Positions 1-11,635 are shown, counted from the stretch's first letter. The stretch is 64,000 bases of DNA from Pseudohongiella sp. (GCA_030696315.1 JAUYSM010000021.1:124001-188000), one strand, 5' to 3'. The notes: generated by a model from the letters alone, not told the origin. A program made the numbers and translations.

Positions 1-33
1 ACGTAAATCTTGACGTGCGTATCTCTATCAAAG

Positions 34-684
34 CTAACCGAGGCTCGAAAGACCCAACAGTTTTTCAAGATCCGATTTGATATCCTGAATGGGATGATGG
101 GGTTCGTAGTACATCATCACATTGCCAACTGGATCGACAAAAAATACGTAGTTATTGTTTTCCATATCAAGAATCACATTTGCCTTGGCAAAATTCTCGA
201 TAATTTTTTCTTTAGTGCCTTGAGCTATACCCATACTTGGAAATTCTTGTCTAAAAAAATCTGCCGTTTCCTGGGGTAGCGCCACTCCCGTTGCATTGAG
301 ATAGTAGCGACGTACACGTGGCATATCTTCATTCAAAGTGATATGCATTTGACGCAGTAAATGTATTCTCTCCTGACAAACCGCGTCGCACGCTTTTGCT
401 GTGACAAAAACCATCAACCACGGTTGAGGCACATAATCATCATCGTTCTCAATTTCTGCAATAACTTCCTCAAAGCTCTTGAATAGAGGAGAGCCTGAGG
501 CGTCTGTCATCGTGAGATCAGTAATGTCAGCTGGCGGAAGAATTAAATTGCCTTTATTTACTGTGCTGCCAAAACCACCATTTTCTACTGCATTGCGATA
601 CGTGATTGTAGCCAGTGTGATCGGTACAAAGGCGATAAAAAGCAAAAACGCCAACTTAAGCTTGTTTCGAGTCGTGTCTTGCAT
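34..684 (-). CDS. Sco/thioredoxin-fold-like protein of the oxidase cluster
   Basis: A 216-residue protein with one N-terminal membrane segment (about residues 10-28) and a soluble domain that should face the periplasm. Around residue 98 it has a CDAVC motif, the CxxxC spacing of Sco/SenC copper chaperones, and near the C-terminus a FFVDPVGNVMMYY stretch like the late beta strands of that fold. The distal His of true Sco proteins is not evident, so copper delivery is not certain. It begins one base after the SURF1 stop codon, and its ribosome site GGAGAGA overlaps the end of that gene. In Pseudomonas-type cox clusters a protein of this kind sits in the same place, before ctaA and ctaB, which would lie beyond the window edge. 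A role in oxidase assembly is inferred from position and motif. Confidence 0.7.
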   Translation of the reverse strand: MQDTTRNKLKLAFLLFIAFVPITLATITYRNAVENGGFGSTVNKGNLILPPADITDLTMTDASGSPLFKSFEEVIAEIENDDDYVPQPWLMVFVTAKACDAVCQERIHLLRQMHITLNEDMPRVRRYYLNATGVALPQETADFFRQEFPSMGIAQGTKEKIIENFAKANVILDMENNNYVFFVDPVGNVMMYYEPHHPIQDIKSDLEKLLGLSSLG

Positions 685-685
685 T

Positions 686-1420
686 CTATCTCTCCGATTT
701 TCTAATACTAAAAAATAAATAAAGAATGAGTAAAACCAGCGCCATGATAAACCACTGCACTGCGTATGCCTTGTGCACTTCTGGTCTCATATTGATTGCT
801 GACCAGTTTGTTTGAAGCACTCCTGGTGAGTTTTCATCAAGCCTGATGACATGAGGGAGCAGACTTTCATCCAAAACTCCGCTTATGTATTGGAAATCTA
901 TTTTCTGAATAACCTTTGGCCAATTCTCAGTAGAGGATTCCTCTGATCCAAGCATCATCAATGAACCATCCGGGACATAGATGTGACCACTGATTGTTGT
1001 GATATTGTCGCTGGCCTCTACAGCGGGCAGGGACTGTCGGGATGGACCTTGTGCAATCCAACCTCTGTTAATCAAAAGCACATTGTCACCCGAGAAAAAT
1101 GGGGTTATGACTTCGTAGCCAACGACCGAATTGTGTATTCGATTATCCAGCAACAGATGACGTTCTTTGTCAAAAAAGCCGGTTGCGCTGACAGAGACCC
1201 AGTTTAGATCACTTTTGTTCCAATCTATGCTGGCAACATCTACAGCTTCCGTGAGTAGTCGCTGCTCATACAGACCTTCTGCAGCAATTTTTTGTTGCTC
1301 TCTGTTCAGTTGCCAGAAGCCCAGACTTATTAATAACGGAAGGAAAAAAAGCGTAAATAATGTCATTCGCCAATCAAACTTGAATTGGTATCGGAAGCCC
1401 TGTTTTCCTGTGTCTCGCAA
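686..1420 (-). CDS. SURF1 family oxidase assembly protein
   Basis: A 244-residue SURF1-family protein, which helps heme a insertion and assembly of the aa3 oxidase in the inner membrane. It has the family layout: an N-terminal membrane helix with GFWQLNRE right after it (about residues 34-41), a periplasmic domain containing LLDNRIHNSVVGYEV and LLINRGWI, and a second helix near the C-terminus. The start is a TTG preceded by AAGGA about nine bases upstream; an ATG at 1366 is possible but would cut into the conserved N-terminus. It is followed at once by the Sco-like gene and faces the DUF2909 gene across about 60 bp. Confidence 0.88.
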   Translation of the reverse strand: MRDTGKQGFRYQFKFDWRMTLFTLFFLPLLISLGFWQLNREQQKIAAEGLYEQRLLTEAVDVASIDWNKSDLNWVSVSATGFFDKERHLLLDNRIHNSVVGYEVITPFFSGDNVLLINRGWIAQGPSRQSLPAVEASDNITTISGHIYVPDGSLMMLGSEESSTENWPKVIQKIDFQYISGVLDESLLPHVIRLDENSPGVLQTNWSAINMRPEVHKAYAVQWFIMALVLLILYLFFSIRKSER

Positions 1421-1480
1421 AGTGCAGTGTCCTTCTGGGTTCTGCTATCATGCTGTTTTGGATAATTGGCAGGGCCAATC

Positions 1481-1687
1481 ATGTTAAGAACGCTGATCGT
1501 GTTTTTACTAGCCGCTATCGTAGTTTCTCTTATTACGGGTTTTGTATTTTTCTACAAAGACAAGGGCCGCTCCAAGCGAGTGATGTACGCATTAGGCGTT
1601 AGAGTAACTTTAGCTGTTATTTTAATGATTTGTGTATTCTACGGTTTTTCAACCGGAGAATTAACTATGCAGACCCCTTGGAATTGA
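1481..1687 (+). CDS. DUF2909 twin-transmembrane protein
   Basis: A 68-residue protein made of two hydrophobic helices joined by a short basic loop (KDKGRSKRV). This matches the DUF2909 (twin transmembrane) family found inside cox clusters of Pseudomonas-like bacteria. The function is unknown; its place suggests a link to oxidase assembly or stability. I chose the ATG at 1481, with AGGG just upstream, over an in-frame TTG at 1466. It lies on the opposite strand to all other cox genes and ends before a two-way terminator. Confidence 0.75.
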   Translation: MLRTLIVFLLAAIVVSLITGFVFFYKDKGRSKRVMYALGVRVTLAVILMICVFYGFSTGELTMQTPWN

Positions 1688-1736
1688 AACGCAGAATCTT
1701 AGGGGCATCATTCTGATTTTCTTATAATAGAACTCT

Positions 1737-1775
1737 AAAAAGTAACGGCCCGCGCACTGCGAGCCGTTACTTTTT
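1737..1775. terminator. bidirectional rho-independent terminator
   Basis: A perfect 13-bp stem (AAAAAGTAACGGC against GCCGTTACTTTTT) with a 13-base loop. The A-run and T-run flanks let it work on both strands. It separates the convergent DUF2909 gene and ctaE, and so probably ends the main oxidase operon before the SURF1 and Sco-like genes. Confidence 0.85.
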
Positions 1776-1785
1776 ACGCAATCAG

Positions 1786-2712
1786 TTACAGGCAGTAAAC
1801 AAATATAAACAGACCTACCCATACCACGTCAACAAAGTGCCAGTACCAGGCAGCAGCCTCAAAACCAAAGTGGTCATCGGGTTTGAAGTGACCTTTCATG
1901 CAACGCAGCAACATGACGATCAGCATGAAGGTTCCCAGTGTAACGTGGAAGCCGTGGAAACCCGTCAGCAGGAAGAAAGTTGACCCGTAGATACCTGAAT
2001 TCAAGGTGATGCCGTAATGTCCGTAGGCTTCACGATATTCAAGCACTTGAAGAACGAGGAAGATCAAACCCAATGCGACTGTTACGACCATCCACTGAAT
2101 CAGACGCGCACGGTTTTCTGCTTTCAGAGCGACGTGAGCATAGTGCAGTGTTACTGATGATGTAATCAGGATGACCGTGTTCCAGAAGGGAAGGTAACCC
2201 GACAGGAAGCTTACACTCCACTCTTTAACATTCAAGCCATCATGCGGGTTAATAAACACACTGGAATCAGGGTTAGCAAGCAGGGGCCATGCAGCCTGAA
2301 ACTCTGGCCACAAAACATCACCTGTGATGCCTTTTGCGCCTTCTCCGCCAATCCACGGCACTGACAATTGACGCACGTAAAACAACGCGCCAAAAAATGC
2401 AGCAAAAAACATGACCTCAGAGAAAATGAACCACATCATTCCCCAAACGTAAGAGCGCTTGAGCTGATCGCTATTCATACCTGCATGATTTTCACGAATT
2501 ACTGTGGCGAACCAATTAAACAAAATTGTCGCCAGGATCAAAAATCCGACAATTGCGATCCAGGTTGAAGTTGTAACACTATTACCTGCAGCAATATCGT
2601 TTAATACATTCCCGAGCCCAAATACTGTTAATGCCAAACCAATAGAGGCAAAAAACGGATACTTGGTTTGTTCCGGTACATAATAAGCACTTTGCGAGCT
2701 TCCGCTGGCCAT
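1786..2712 (-). CDS. ctaE: cytochrome c oxidase subunit III
   Basis: A 308-residue subunit III of the aa3-type oxidase, an integral inner-membrane protein that steadies the core and the proton uptake path. Seven hydrophobic segments are visible. Family stretches include WGMMWFIFSEVMFFAAFFGA (about residues 90-110), LLTGFHGFHVTLGTF and the C-terminal AAAWYWHFVDVVWVGLFIFVY. The ATG has GGAGAAA upstream. It is the last gene of the ctaC-ctaD-ctaG-ctaE operon, just before the terminator at 1737-1775. Confidence 0.96.
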   Translation of the reverse strand: MASGSSQSAYYVPEQTKYPFFASIGLALTVFGLGNVLNDIAAGNSVTTSTWIAIVGFLILATILFNWFATVIRENHAGMNSDQLKRSYVWGMMWFIFSEVMFFAAFFGALFYVRQLSVPWIGGEGAKGITGDVLWPEFQAAWPLLANPDSSVFINPHDGLNVKEWSVSFLSGYLPFWNTVILITSSVTLHYAHVALKAENRARLIQWMVVTVALGLIFLVLQVLEYREAYGHYGITLNSGIYGSTFFLLTGFHGFHVTLGTFMLIVMLLRCMKGHFKPDDHFGFEAAAWYWHFVDVVWVGLFIFVYCL

Positions 2713-2746
2713 CTTATTTCTCCAAAAATAACGATTTTATTCTTAA

Positions 2747-3316
2747 TTACCGAATCGCAACTGCCTGAGCTTTATTGCTTTTCTCAGTTATGTCATACAA
2801 CGTGTACGATAACGTGAGTTTTGTGATACTGGCGGGAATCTCCGGATCGACAAAAAAGCGAATAGGCATGTCTGCGGATTCACCGGGTTGCAATAATTGC
2901 TCTTCAAAACAAAAACACTCAATTTTGTTCAGGTGAGCGGCGGCGGCATTAGGCGCAACACTCGGAATTGCCTGGCCTACCATCACCGTTGTCCTTGGGT
3001 TTGTCACCCGATAACTGACAACATTTACTTCACCTGGTTTTACCGTAATCTGGGCTACTGATGGCTCAAATGCCCATCCCATCTCAGCGTTATGATGCGC
3101 CATAAACTGAACTGTAATTTGACGTTGTTCGTCTAATAACAATCCTGCTTCAGCCTCAGCAACACGACCGCCAGTTTTCCCGTTTAACCCAGTCAGGTCA
3201 CAAATAACATCGTAGAGCGGTACCAGAGCAAAACCAAAAGCGAACATCCCCACAACCGCTAACAACAATTTACGAACTACAGTCTTGTTATTACGTGGTG
3301 CTACATCGTTACTCAT
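2747..3316 (-). CDS. ctaG: cytochrome c oxidase assembly protein CtaG/Cox11
   Basis: A 189-residue Cox11/CtaG protein, which delivers copper to the CuB centre of subunit I. It has one N-terminal membrane anchor (about residues 15-37) and a periplasmic immunoglobulin-like domain. The copper-binding motif CFCFEEQ is present (about residues 133-139), followed by the typical PIRFFVDPEIP stretch. Length is normal. It sits between ctaD and ctaE, as in many Proteobacteria. Confidence 0.95.
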   Translation of the reverse strand: MSNDVAPRNNKTVVRKLLLAVVGMFAFGFALVPLYDVICDLTGLNGKTGGRVAEAEAGLLLDEQRQITVQFMAHHNAEMGWAFEPSVAQITVKPGEVNVVSYRVTNPRTTVMVGQAIPSVAPNAAAAHLNKIECFCFEEQLLQPGESADMPIRFFVDPEIPASITKLTLSYTLYDITEKSNKAQAVAIR

Positions 3317-3379
3317 GACATTTACTCCGGTACGTCATCTATCACAATTTTCCCAGATTCTTTCACTACGCAATCAGAA

Positions 3380-4963
3380 TTACTGAGCGTGGATCAATTT
3401 CGGATCTGGTGGCGTCTCAAACGTGTGGTAAGGAGCTGGTGATGGAACAGTCCACTCCAGACCCTGGGCGCCTTCCCAAACTTGGTCGGTTGCCTTTTTA
3501 CCGCCTTTAACACACTTGATAACTACAAAGAGCAGAATCAATTGTGAGAAACCAAACAGGAAGCCACCAACACTGGAGATCCAGTTAAAGTTGGCAAACT
3601 GCAGGGCATAGTCCGGGATACGACGTGGCATGCCCGCCAGACCCAGGAAGTGCTGTGGGAAGAACAACAGGTTTACACCAATAAACGACAGCCAGAAGTG
3701 CAGCTTGCCAAGTGTTTCGTCGTACATATATCCAGTCCACTTTGGCAGCCAGTAGTAGGTGGCAGCCATGATGGAGAATACTGCGCCAGGGACAAGCACG
3801 TAGTGGAAGTGTGCAACCACAAAGTACGTGTCATGGTACTGGAAGTCGACTGGCGTAATTGCCAACATGACACCCGTGAATCCACCGATAGTAAACAAAA
3901 CGACAAACGCTATCGCAAACAACATAGGTGTCTCAAAGGTCATAGCACCGCGGAACATGGTAGCTACCCAGTTGAAAACTTTTACACCTGTTGGAACTGC
4001 AATCAGCATGGTTGCATACATGAAGAACAGCTGACCTGCCAAAGGCATACCAACTGTGAACATGTGGTGAGCCCACACAATAAATGACAGGAACGCGATC
4101 GATGCCGTTGCATAAACCATTGAGTCATAACCAAACAGCCGTTTGCGTGCAAATGTCGGGATGATCGCAGAAACAACGCCAAACGCATGCAGAATCATGA
4201 TGTTAACTTCAGGATGTCCGAAGAACCAGAACAGATGCTGGAACAGAACTGGATCTCCACCACCCGCTGCATTAAAGAAGCTGGTGCCGAAGTGAATATC
4301 AAACAGCATCATGGTGACCACGCCAGCCAGAACAGGCATTACTGCAATCAACAAGTAAGCAGTAATTAGCCAGGTCCATACGAACAATGGCATCTTCATC
4401 AACGTCATGCCTGGTGCACGCATGTTCAGAATCGTTGCAATTACATTTATAGAACCCATGATGGATGAGGCACCCATGATGTGTACTGCAAATATAAAAA
4501 ACGTCGTTGACGGCGGAGCATAGGTCGTTGACAGAGGCGCATAGAACGTCCAACCAAAGTTGGGGCCGCCGCCTTCCATAAACATCGTGGATACCATCAT
4601 TGCGAACGCAAATGGCAGGATCCAGAAACTCCAGTTGTTCATTCTTGGCAGTGCCATGTCAGGCGCACCAATCATGAGCGGTATCATCCAGTTAGCTAAA
4701 CCCACAAAGGCAGGCATAACTGCACCGAAGACCATGACGAGACCATGCATGGTCGTCATCTGGTTGAAAAAGTTTGGCTCTACAAACTGTAGTCCTGGCT
4801 GAAACAGCTCAGCGCGAATGACCAAGGCGAATGTGCCGCCGAGCAGGAACATTGCAAAGCTGAACCACAGGTAAAGTGAGCCGATATCTTTATGGTTGGT
4901 CGTATACAACCATCGCGATAAGCCTTTAGCTGGGCCGTGATGATGATCGTGTGCTGCGCTCAT
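3380..4963 (-). CDS. ctaD: cytochrome c oxidase subunit I (A-family), with active-site Tyr replaced by Asn
   Basis: A 527-residue subunit I, the catalytic core that carries heme a, heme a3 and CuB. Seen in the sequence: heme a ligand region at H73 and H387, heme a3 ligand H385, CuB ligands H250, H299 and H300, D-channel Asp102 with the PRMNN motif, K-channel Lys328 in TGVKVFNW, and MPRRIPDY near the C-terminus. The helix VI motif reads GHPEVNIMILHAFG, whereas the family normally has GHPEVYI..LPGFG or LPAFG. The Glu (E252) is kept, but residue 254 is Asn (codon AAC, 4202-4204) in place of the Tyr that is cross-linked to a CuB His, and residue 259 is His in place of Pro. The rest looks intact, so I annotate it as an oxidase subunit; its exact chemistry is open. 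It starts five bases after the ctaC stop. Confidence 0.95.
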   Translation of the reverse strand: MSAAHDHHHGPAKGLSRWLYTTNHKDIGSLYLWFSFAMFLLGGTFALVIRAELFQPGLQFVEPNFFNQMTTMHGLVMVFGAVMPAFVGLANWMIPLMIGAPDMALPRMNNWSFWILPFAFAMMVSTMFMEGGGPNFGWTFYAPLSTTYAPPSTTFFIFAVHIMGASSIMGSINVIATILNMRAPGMTLMKMPLFVWTWLITAYLLIAVMPVLAGVVTMMLFDIHFGTSFFNAAGGGDPVLFQHLFWFFGHPEVNIMILHAFGVVSAIIPTFARKRLFGYDSMVYATASIAFLSFIVWAHHMFTVGMPLAGQLFFMYATMLIAVPTGVKVFNWVATMFRGAMTFETPMLFAIAFVVLFTIGGFTGVMLAITPVDFQYHDTYFVVAHFHYVLVPGAVFSIMAATYYWLPKWTGYMYDETLGKLHFWLSFIGVNLLFFPQHFLGLAGMPRRIPDYALQFANFNWISSVGGFLFGFSQLILLFVVIKCVKGGKKATDQVWEGAQGLEWTVPSPAPYHTFETPPDPKLIHAQ

Positions 4964-4968
4964 GGTTA

Positions 4969-6117
4969 TTACTGTCCTTCTTGTATGTAGGCGTTGACAT
5001 CAGCCGGTTGAACCACATCACCCGCACTATTGCCGAAGCCATTTCGTACGTAAGTAATGATCGCTGCCAGCTCAATCGGATTCAGTTGACGGCCATATGC
5101 GGCCATAGCGGTACCGGGAACACCGTTTACCAGTGTATCCATAGTAACGGCGGTATCGCCGATCGCTTTTGCGCTGCCAACCAGAGCGGGGAACACTGGT
5201 GGCATGCCAACACCGCCAGGCTGGTGACAAGCCACGCAGTTTCGGTTGTAGATCTGCTCACCTTGTGCCATGGCATCTGCCATTGTCATCTCAGCAGCTG
5301 CCAGTTCACGAATCTGCCGGACTCCTGCCTGCTGCTCCTCGTACCAAGCCTGGAAATCAGCTGGCGCAAGGGCGTGCACTTCGATTGGCATAAAGCCGTG
5401 CTCCATGCCACAGAGTTCTGCACACTGCCCACGATAAATACCCGGTTCTTCCACAATTACCCATGTCTCATTGATGAAACCTGGAATTGTGTCCTTTTTG
5501 ATTGCAAAGTCAGGCACCCACCAAGCATGTATTACATCGGCAGAGGTCATCAGGAACCGGACTTTAGTATTTGTCGGTATTACGAGAGGACGATCGACTT
5601 CGAGCAAGTAGTTCTCGGTCTTCTCCACCCCGTTATTAATCTCCTCGCGCGAAGTTGCGAGAACGCTGAAGAAAGAAACTTCTTCCTCGTCCATATTGTC
5701 GCGCATGTAGCGATATTCCCACCGCCACTGATAACCAATGATCTGCACATCAAGCTCAGATTCTGTGGTGTCATAGGCGGCTGTCAATACGCGTGTTGCA
5801 GGAATAGCCATTGCAATCAGTATCAGGAAAGGAATCAGGGTCCAGACGATCTCGACCTTGGTACTTTCATGGAAGGTTGCCGGTTTGACACCCTTTGATT
5901 TTCTGTGATTGATGATGGACCACAACATGGCTCCAAATACGACCACACCGATGGCTACAACCCACCAGAAAATCGTCATATGAAGGTCATAAGTATCTCG
6001 ACTCATTTGGGTTACGCCCCTGGGCATGTTCAAGTCCCAGGCTGCATGCAGACCCGCACTCCAGAAAAGCAGAGTACTGAGCGCAAGGCTTAACCACAGC
6101 TTTGCTTTCGACAACAT
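4969..6117 (-). CDS. ctaC: cytochrome c oxidase subunit II with fused cytochrome c domain
   Basis: A 382-residue subunit II that takes electrons at the CuA centre. It has a signal peptide (cleavage likely after AGLHA, residue 25), two membrane helices (about 48-68 and 90-110), and the CuA ligands H197 and CAELCGMEHGFM (C232, C236, H240, M243). A C-terminal class I cytochrome c domain carries CVACH (residues 294-298), with a Met ligand probably in the GVPGTAMAAY stretch. This fusion marks a caa3-type enzyme. It is the first gene of the oxidase operon; the ATG has a clear GGAG site upstream. Confidence 0.96.
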   Translation of the reverse strand: MLSKAKLWLSLALSTLLFWSAGLHAAWDLNMPRGVTQMSRDTYDLHMTIFWWVVAIGVVVFGAMLWSIINHRKSKGVKPATFHESTKVEIVWTLIPFLILIAMAIPATRVLTAAYDTTESELDVQIIGYQWRWEYRYMRDNMDEEEVSFFSVLATSREEINNGVEKTENYLLEVDRPLVIPTNTKVRFLMTSADVIHAWWVPDFAIKKDTIPGFINETWVIVEEPGIYRGQCAELCGMEHGFMPIEVHALAPADFQAWYEEQQAGVRQIRELAAAEMTMADAMAQGEQIYNRNCVACHQPGGVGMPPVFPALVGSAKAIGDTAVTMDTLVNGVPGTAMAAYGRQLNPIELAAIITYVRNGFGNSAGDVVQPADVNAYIQEGQ

Positions 6118-6524
6118 TCGCCGTGTCTCCGTAGTAGTAAGATAAAGGCAGTTTTACTAACTTTCTTAGGTTTATTGTTTTACTAGACCCGAGAACTAGA
6201 CCCGGGTGCAGCAGCTTAAATTACCGTGCCCATCAGGATAGCCTGCTGGTTTGACCTTTGCTCAAGCTAAAAGTGCTTGCGGTGAAGTCTTTAGCAGTCA
6301 CTAAAATAAGCGTGTATTGCCTTATTTAGGTGGTTGGCTGGGTAGTCGGGTGTAATTTAAAGCGACGCGATTATAACAAAACTTGTTTCTACATTACCAT
6401 CGTATCTGAGCACATTGATTCAGTTACAAAAAAGAAACGGAAGCACGCTGTCAAAATGCGTTTGTGCAAGTCTAATAGCCCACTCTTGTTAAAAACATGA
6501 GGTAGATCAATTTTTTTATATTTC
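6118..6524. other. non-coding spacer between prlC and ctaC
   Basis: This 407-base gap holds the predicted oxidase promoter (6370-6378) and, in the leader, a tandem direct repeat: ACTAGACCCG occurs at 6182-6191 and again at 6195-6204, a 13-base period. No convincing gene, RNA or U-tailed terminator was seen. The repeat could be a regulator-binding site for oxidase expression, but nothing in the window identifies the protein. Confidence 0.6.
6370..6378 (-). promoter_or_regulatory. extended -10 promoter for the oxidase operon
   Basis: Read on the minus strand the sequence is TGTTATAAT, a consensus extended -10 element (TGn plus TATAAT). No good -35 is present 16-18 bp upstream, as is common for extended -10 promoters. 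Transcription would start near 6363 and give a leader of about 245 bases before ctaC. Prediction only. Confidence 0.5.
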
Positions 6525-8600
<2,076 letters not shown>

Positions 8601-8693
8601 TGATGATGGCCTCCGACGTATCTGGAAAAATTAATAGCATTTATCTTACCATCAGTGATCACAAAATGAGCTTGTCGCTCAACAGGAATAAAA

Positions 8694-9233
8694 ATGGCTA
8701 TAGAAACCTTTGAGCAAATTACTCCTTTGCTGTCGGCCGGTGTTTTTGTTCACAACAGTGCCGTTGTCATAGGGGATGTTCATATAGGCACTGATTCCTC
8801 AGTCTGGCCGATGGCCACTATTCGAGGGGATATCCATCAAATCAGAATTGGGGCAAGAAGCAGCATACAGGACGGCGCCGTTCTTCATGTTACCCACGAT
8901 GGTCCATTTAATCCCGGCGGTTTTCCTTGTGTTGTTGGTGATGATGTCACCGTTGGGCACAAAGTGATGCTGCACGGCTGCACAATTCAAAGTCGCGTTC
9001 TGATCGGTATGGGCACAATTGTCATGGATGGCGCAGTTGTGGAGTCTGAGGTTGTTATTGGGGGAGGCAGTCTTGTGCCGCCTGGCAAACGGCTCGAAAG
9101 TGGATTCCTGTACGTAGGGTCCCCGGTCAAAAAAATTCGGGAACTGTCTGAACAGGAAAAATTCTTCTTCCTTTATTCAGCGGGTAAATATCGCGAGTTA
9201 AAAGACCGCTACCTGGCGCAAACACACCTATAA
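8694..9233 (+). CDS. yrdA: gamma-carbonic anhydrase-like hexapeptide-repeat protein
   Basis: A 179-residue left-handed beta-helix protein of the gamma-carbonic anhydrase/YrdA/PaaY group. Hexapeptide-like repeats run through about residues 20-150 (for example VIGDVHIGTDSSVWPMATIRGD). Metal-ligand-type histidines are in VLHVTHDGPFNPGG and VGHKVMLHGCTI. Whether it has carbonic anhydrase activity is not certain, since many YrdA proteins show little. It is divergent from prlC, with AGGA upstream of the ATG, and convergent with aroE ten bases on. Confidence 0.88.
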   Translation: MAIETFEQITPLLSAGVFVHNSAVVIGDVHIGTDSSVWPMATIRGDIHQIRIGARSSIQDGAVLHVTHDGPFNPGGFPCVVGDDVTVGHKVMLHGCTIQSRVLIGMGTIVMDGAVVESEVVIGGGSLVPPGKRLESGFLYVGSPVKKIRELSEQEKFFFLYSAGKYRELKDRYLAQTHL

Positions 9234-9242
9234 AAGCAATTG

Positions 9243-10067
9243 TCATAGCTCAAGCATTCGCCTCAAGGCTGAGAGGACAGGCGCAGTATCAGGGCGGATA
9301 CCCCGCCATAAGTAAAACGATTCAGCTGCTTGCTCGACAAGCATGCCGGTACCATCCAGCGCTCGCACAGCGCCCAGCGATTTGGCCCATTGTTGAAATA
9401 CCGTTCCGCCCGGGGCATAGACCATGTCGTAGCAATTCGTGGCTGAACCGATCAAAGCTGGGGGAAGCGAAGGCATTTCTCCGCTCAAACCAGCAGAGCT
9501 GCCATTGATTATCCAGTTGGGTTGAAGATCATCCAACTGATGGTTGCTACGAATTTCAATTTCAAACTCACCGGCAAACAGTGCTCGCAAGTCCTCTGCT
9601 CTTGCCAGCGTTCTGTTTGCAATAATAATACGAGCTGGGTCCGCCTTTATCAGGCGCGGCAATAGACCTCGAACGGCACCACCTGCCCCCAGAATTAAAA
9701 CAACTGATTCAGCTAACCGTGTTGCGTGATTGTGCTCAATGTCTCGCACCAAACCTATGCCGTCTGTGTTGTCGCCCGCAAGGCGACCATCTGGCAACTT
9801 ATAAATCGTGTTCACCGCCCCAGCTTTTTCGGCATTTAATGCATGCCAGTCCACCAGGCGCCAAGCACTTTCCTTGTGCGGGACGGTTATGTTTAGTCCA
9901 CAACCGCCCGCTTCAAAAAAGTCTTTAACCGCGCGATCAAACCCTGACGGCTCAATTTCGATACGATCATACTGCAGCAATTGCCCGGTTTGTTCAGCAA
10001 ACATGGCATGAATAAAAGGGGACTTACTATGTTTTACAGGAAAACCTACAACTGCATAATGATCCAT
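9243..10067 (-). CDS. aroE: shikimate 5-dehydrogenase
   Basis: A 274-residue NADPH-dependent shikimate dehydrogenase of the aromatic amino acid pathway. The N-terminal substrate region has GFPVKHSKSP and NITVPHKESAW, with the catalytic Lys; GDNTDGIGLVRDIE supplies the catalytic Asp. The NADP fold shows LGAGGAVRG and IANRT. Length is normal. It lies 18 bases after hemF in a dprA-tsaC-hemF-aroE series, which matches Pseudomonas-like gene order. Confidence 0.96.
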   Translation of the reverse strand: MDHYAVVGFPVKHSKSPFIHAMFAEQTGQLLQYDRIEIEPSGFDRAVKDFFEAGGCGLNITVPHKESAWRLVDWHALNAEKAGAVNTIYKLPDGRLAGDNTDGIGLVRDIEHNHATRLAESVVLILGAGGAVRGLLPRLIKADPARIIIANRTLARAEDLRALFAGEFEIEIRSNHQLDDLQPNWIINGSSAGLSGEMPSLPPALIGSATNCYDMVYAPGGTVFQQWAKSLGAVRALDGTGMLVEQAAESFYLWRGIRPDTAPVLSALRRMLEL

Positions 10068-10085
10068 CAGAAGACCTTAAAAAAT

Positions 10086-11030
<945 letters not shown>

Positions 11031-11039
11031 TCAACTCCT

Positions 11040-11615
11040 TTATGACGCACGAACAAGCTGTCCTGTGGAAAAATCGATAATCTTCGACGGATTACTTGCC
11101 CCACCCAACTGCCCCGGCACAATAAAATCCAACTGTGAACCAAAATATTTTTCTACTATAACCTTGGATCTGGCAGGGAGCTTTCCCGACTTATTGGCTG
11201 ATGTAGAAACTAACGGCCCACCAAACTCCTTACACAACGATCGCACCACCGGATGATCACTCACCCTCAGTGCCACTGATGAGTGGCTGCCTTTAATCCA
11301 GTATGGCACCTGGTCAAGGATGTCGGGCACCAGAAAGGTAACTGCGCCCGTTTTATGCTGTTGCTGCCACCCCAACTCCAAACGTCTATACTGATCAGGT
11401 GGTAACACTGCCAATATCGTTTCAAAATCCTCGATACAGCCAGCGATCAGTATCATACCTTTTTGGATTGGTCTCTGTTTGATCTGAAGCAACTCAAGAC
11501 AGGCTTGTTCGTTTTCCGGATCACACCCCAAACCCCAGACCGCTTCCGTTGGATAGGCAATTACACCGCCCCGCATCAGTCTGTATGCGGCAATTCTTGC
11601 TGCCAATTTTTCCAT
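11040..11615 (-). CDS. tsaC: threonylcarbamoyl-AMP synthase
   Basis: A 191-residue TsaC/YrdC-type enzyme that makes threonylcarbamoyl-AMP for the t6A37 tRNA modification. The N-terminal GGVIAYPTEAVWGLGCDP, the KQRPIQKGMILIAG segment and VSTSANKSGKLPARS (the STSAN motif) are diagnostic. Its length fits the short TsaC type rather than the longer Sua5 type. GAGGAT precedes the ATG. It is 12 bases before hemF and 20 bases after dprA. Confidence 0.94.
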   Translation of the reverse strand: MEKLAARIAAYRLMRGGVIAYPTEAVWGLGCDPENEQACLELLQIKQRPIQKGMILIAGCIEDFETILAVLPPDQYRRLELGWQQQHKTGAVTFLVPDILDQVPYWIKGSHSSVALRVSDHPVVRSLCKEFGGPLVSTSANKSGKLPARSKVIVEKYFGSQLDFIVPGQLGGASNPSKIIDFSTGQLVRAS

Positions 11616-11635
11616 GCATTATCCTCAACTCGCTT

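Noticed and set aside
4951-5898. A 315-codon plus-strand open frame opposite ctaC
   Set aside because: It is the mirror of a strongly conserved gene, has no family character, and no ribosome site or operon context.
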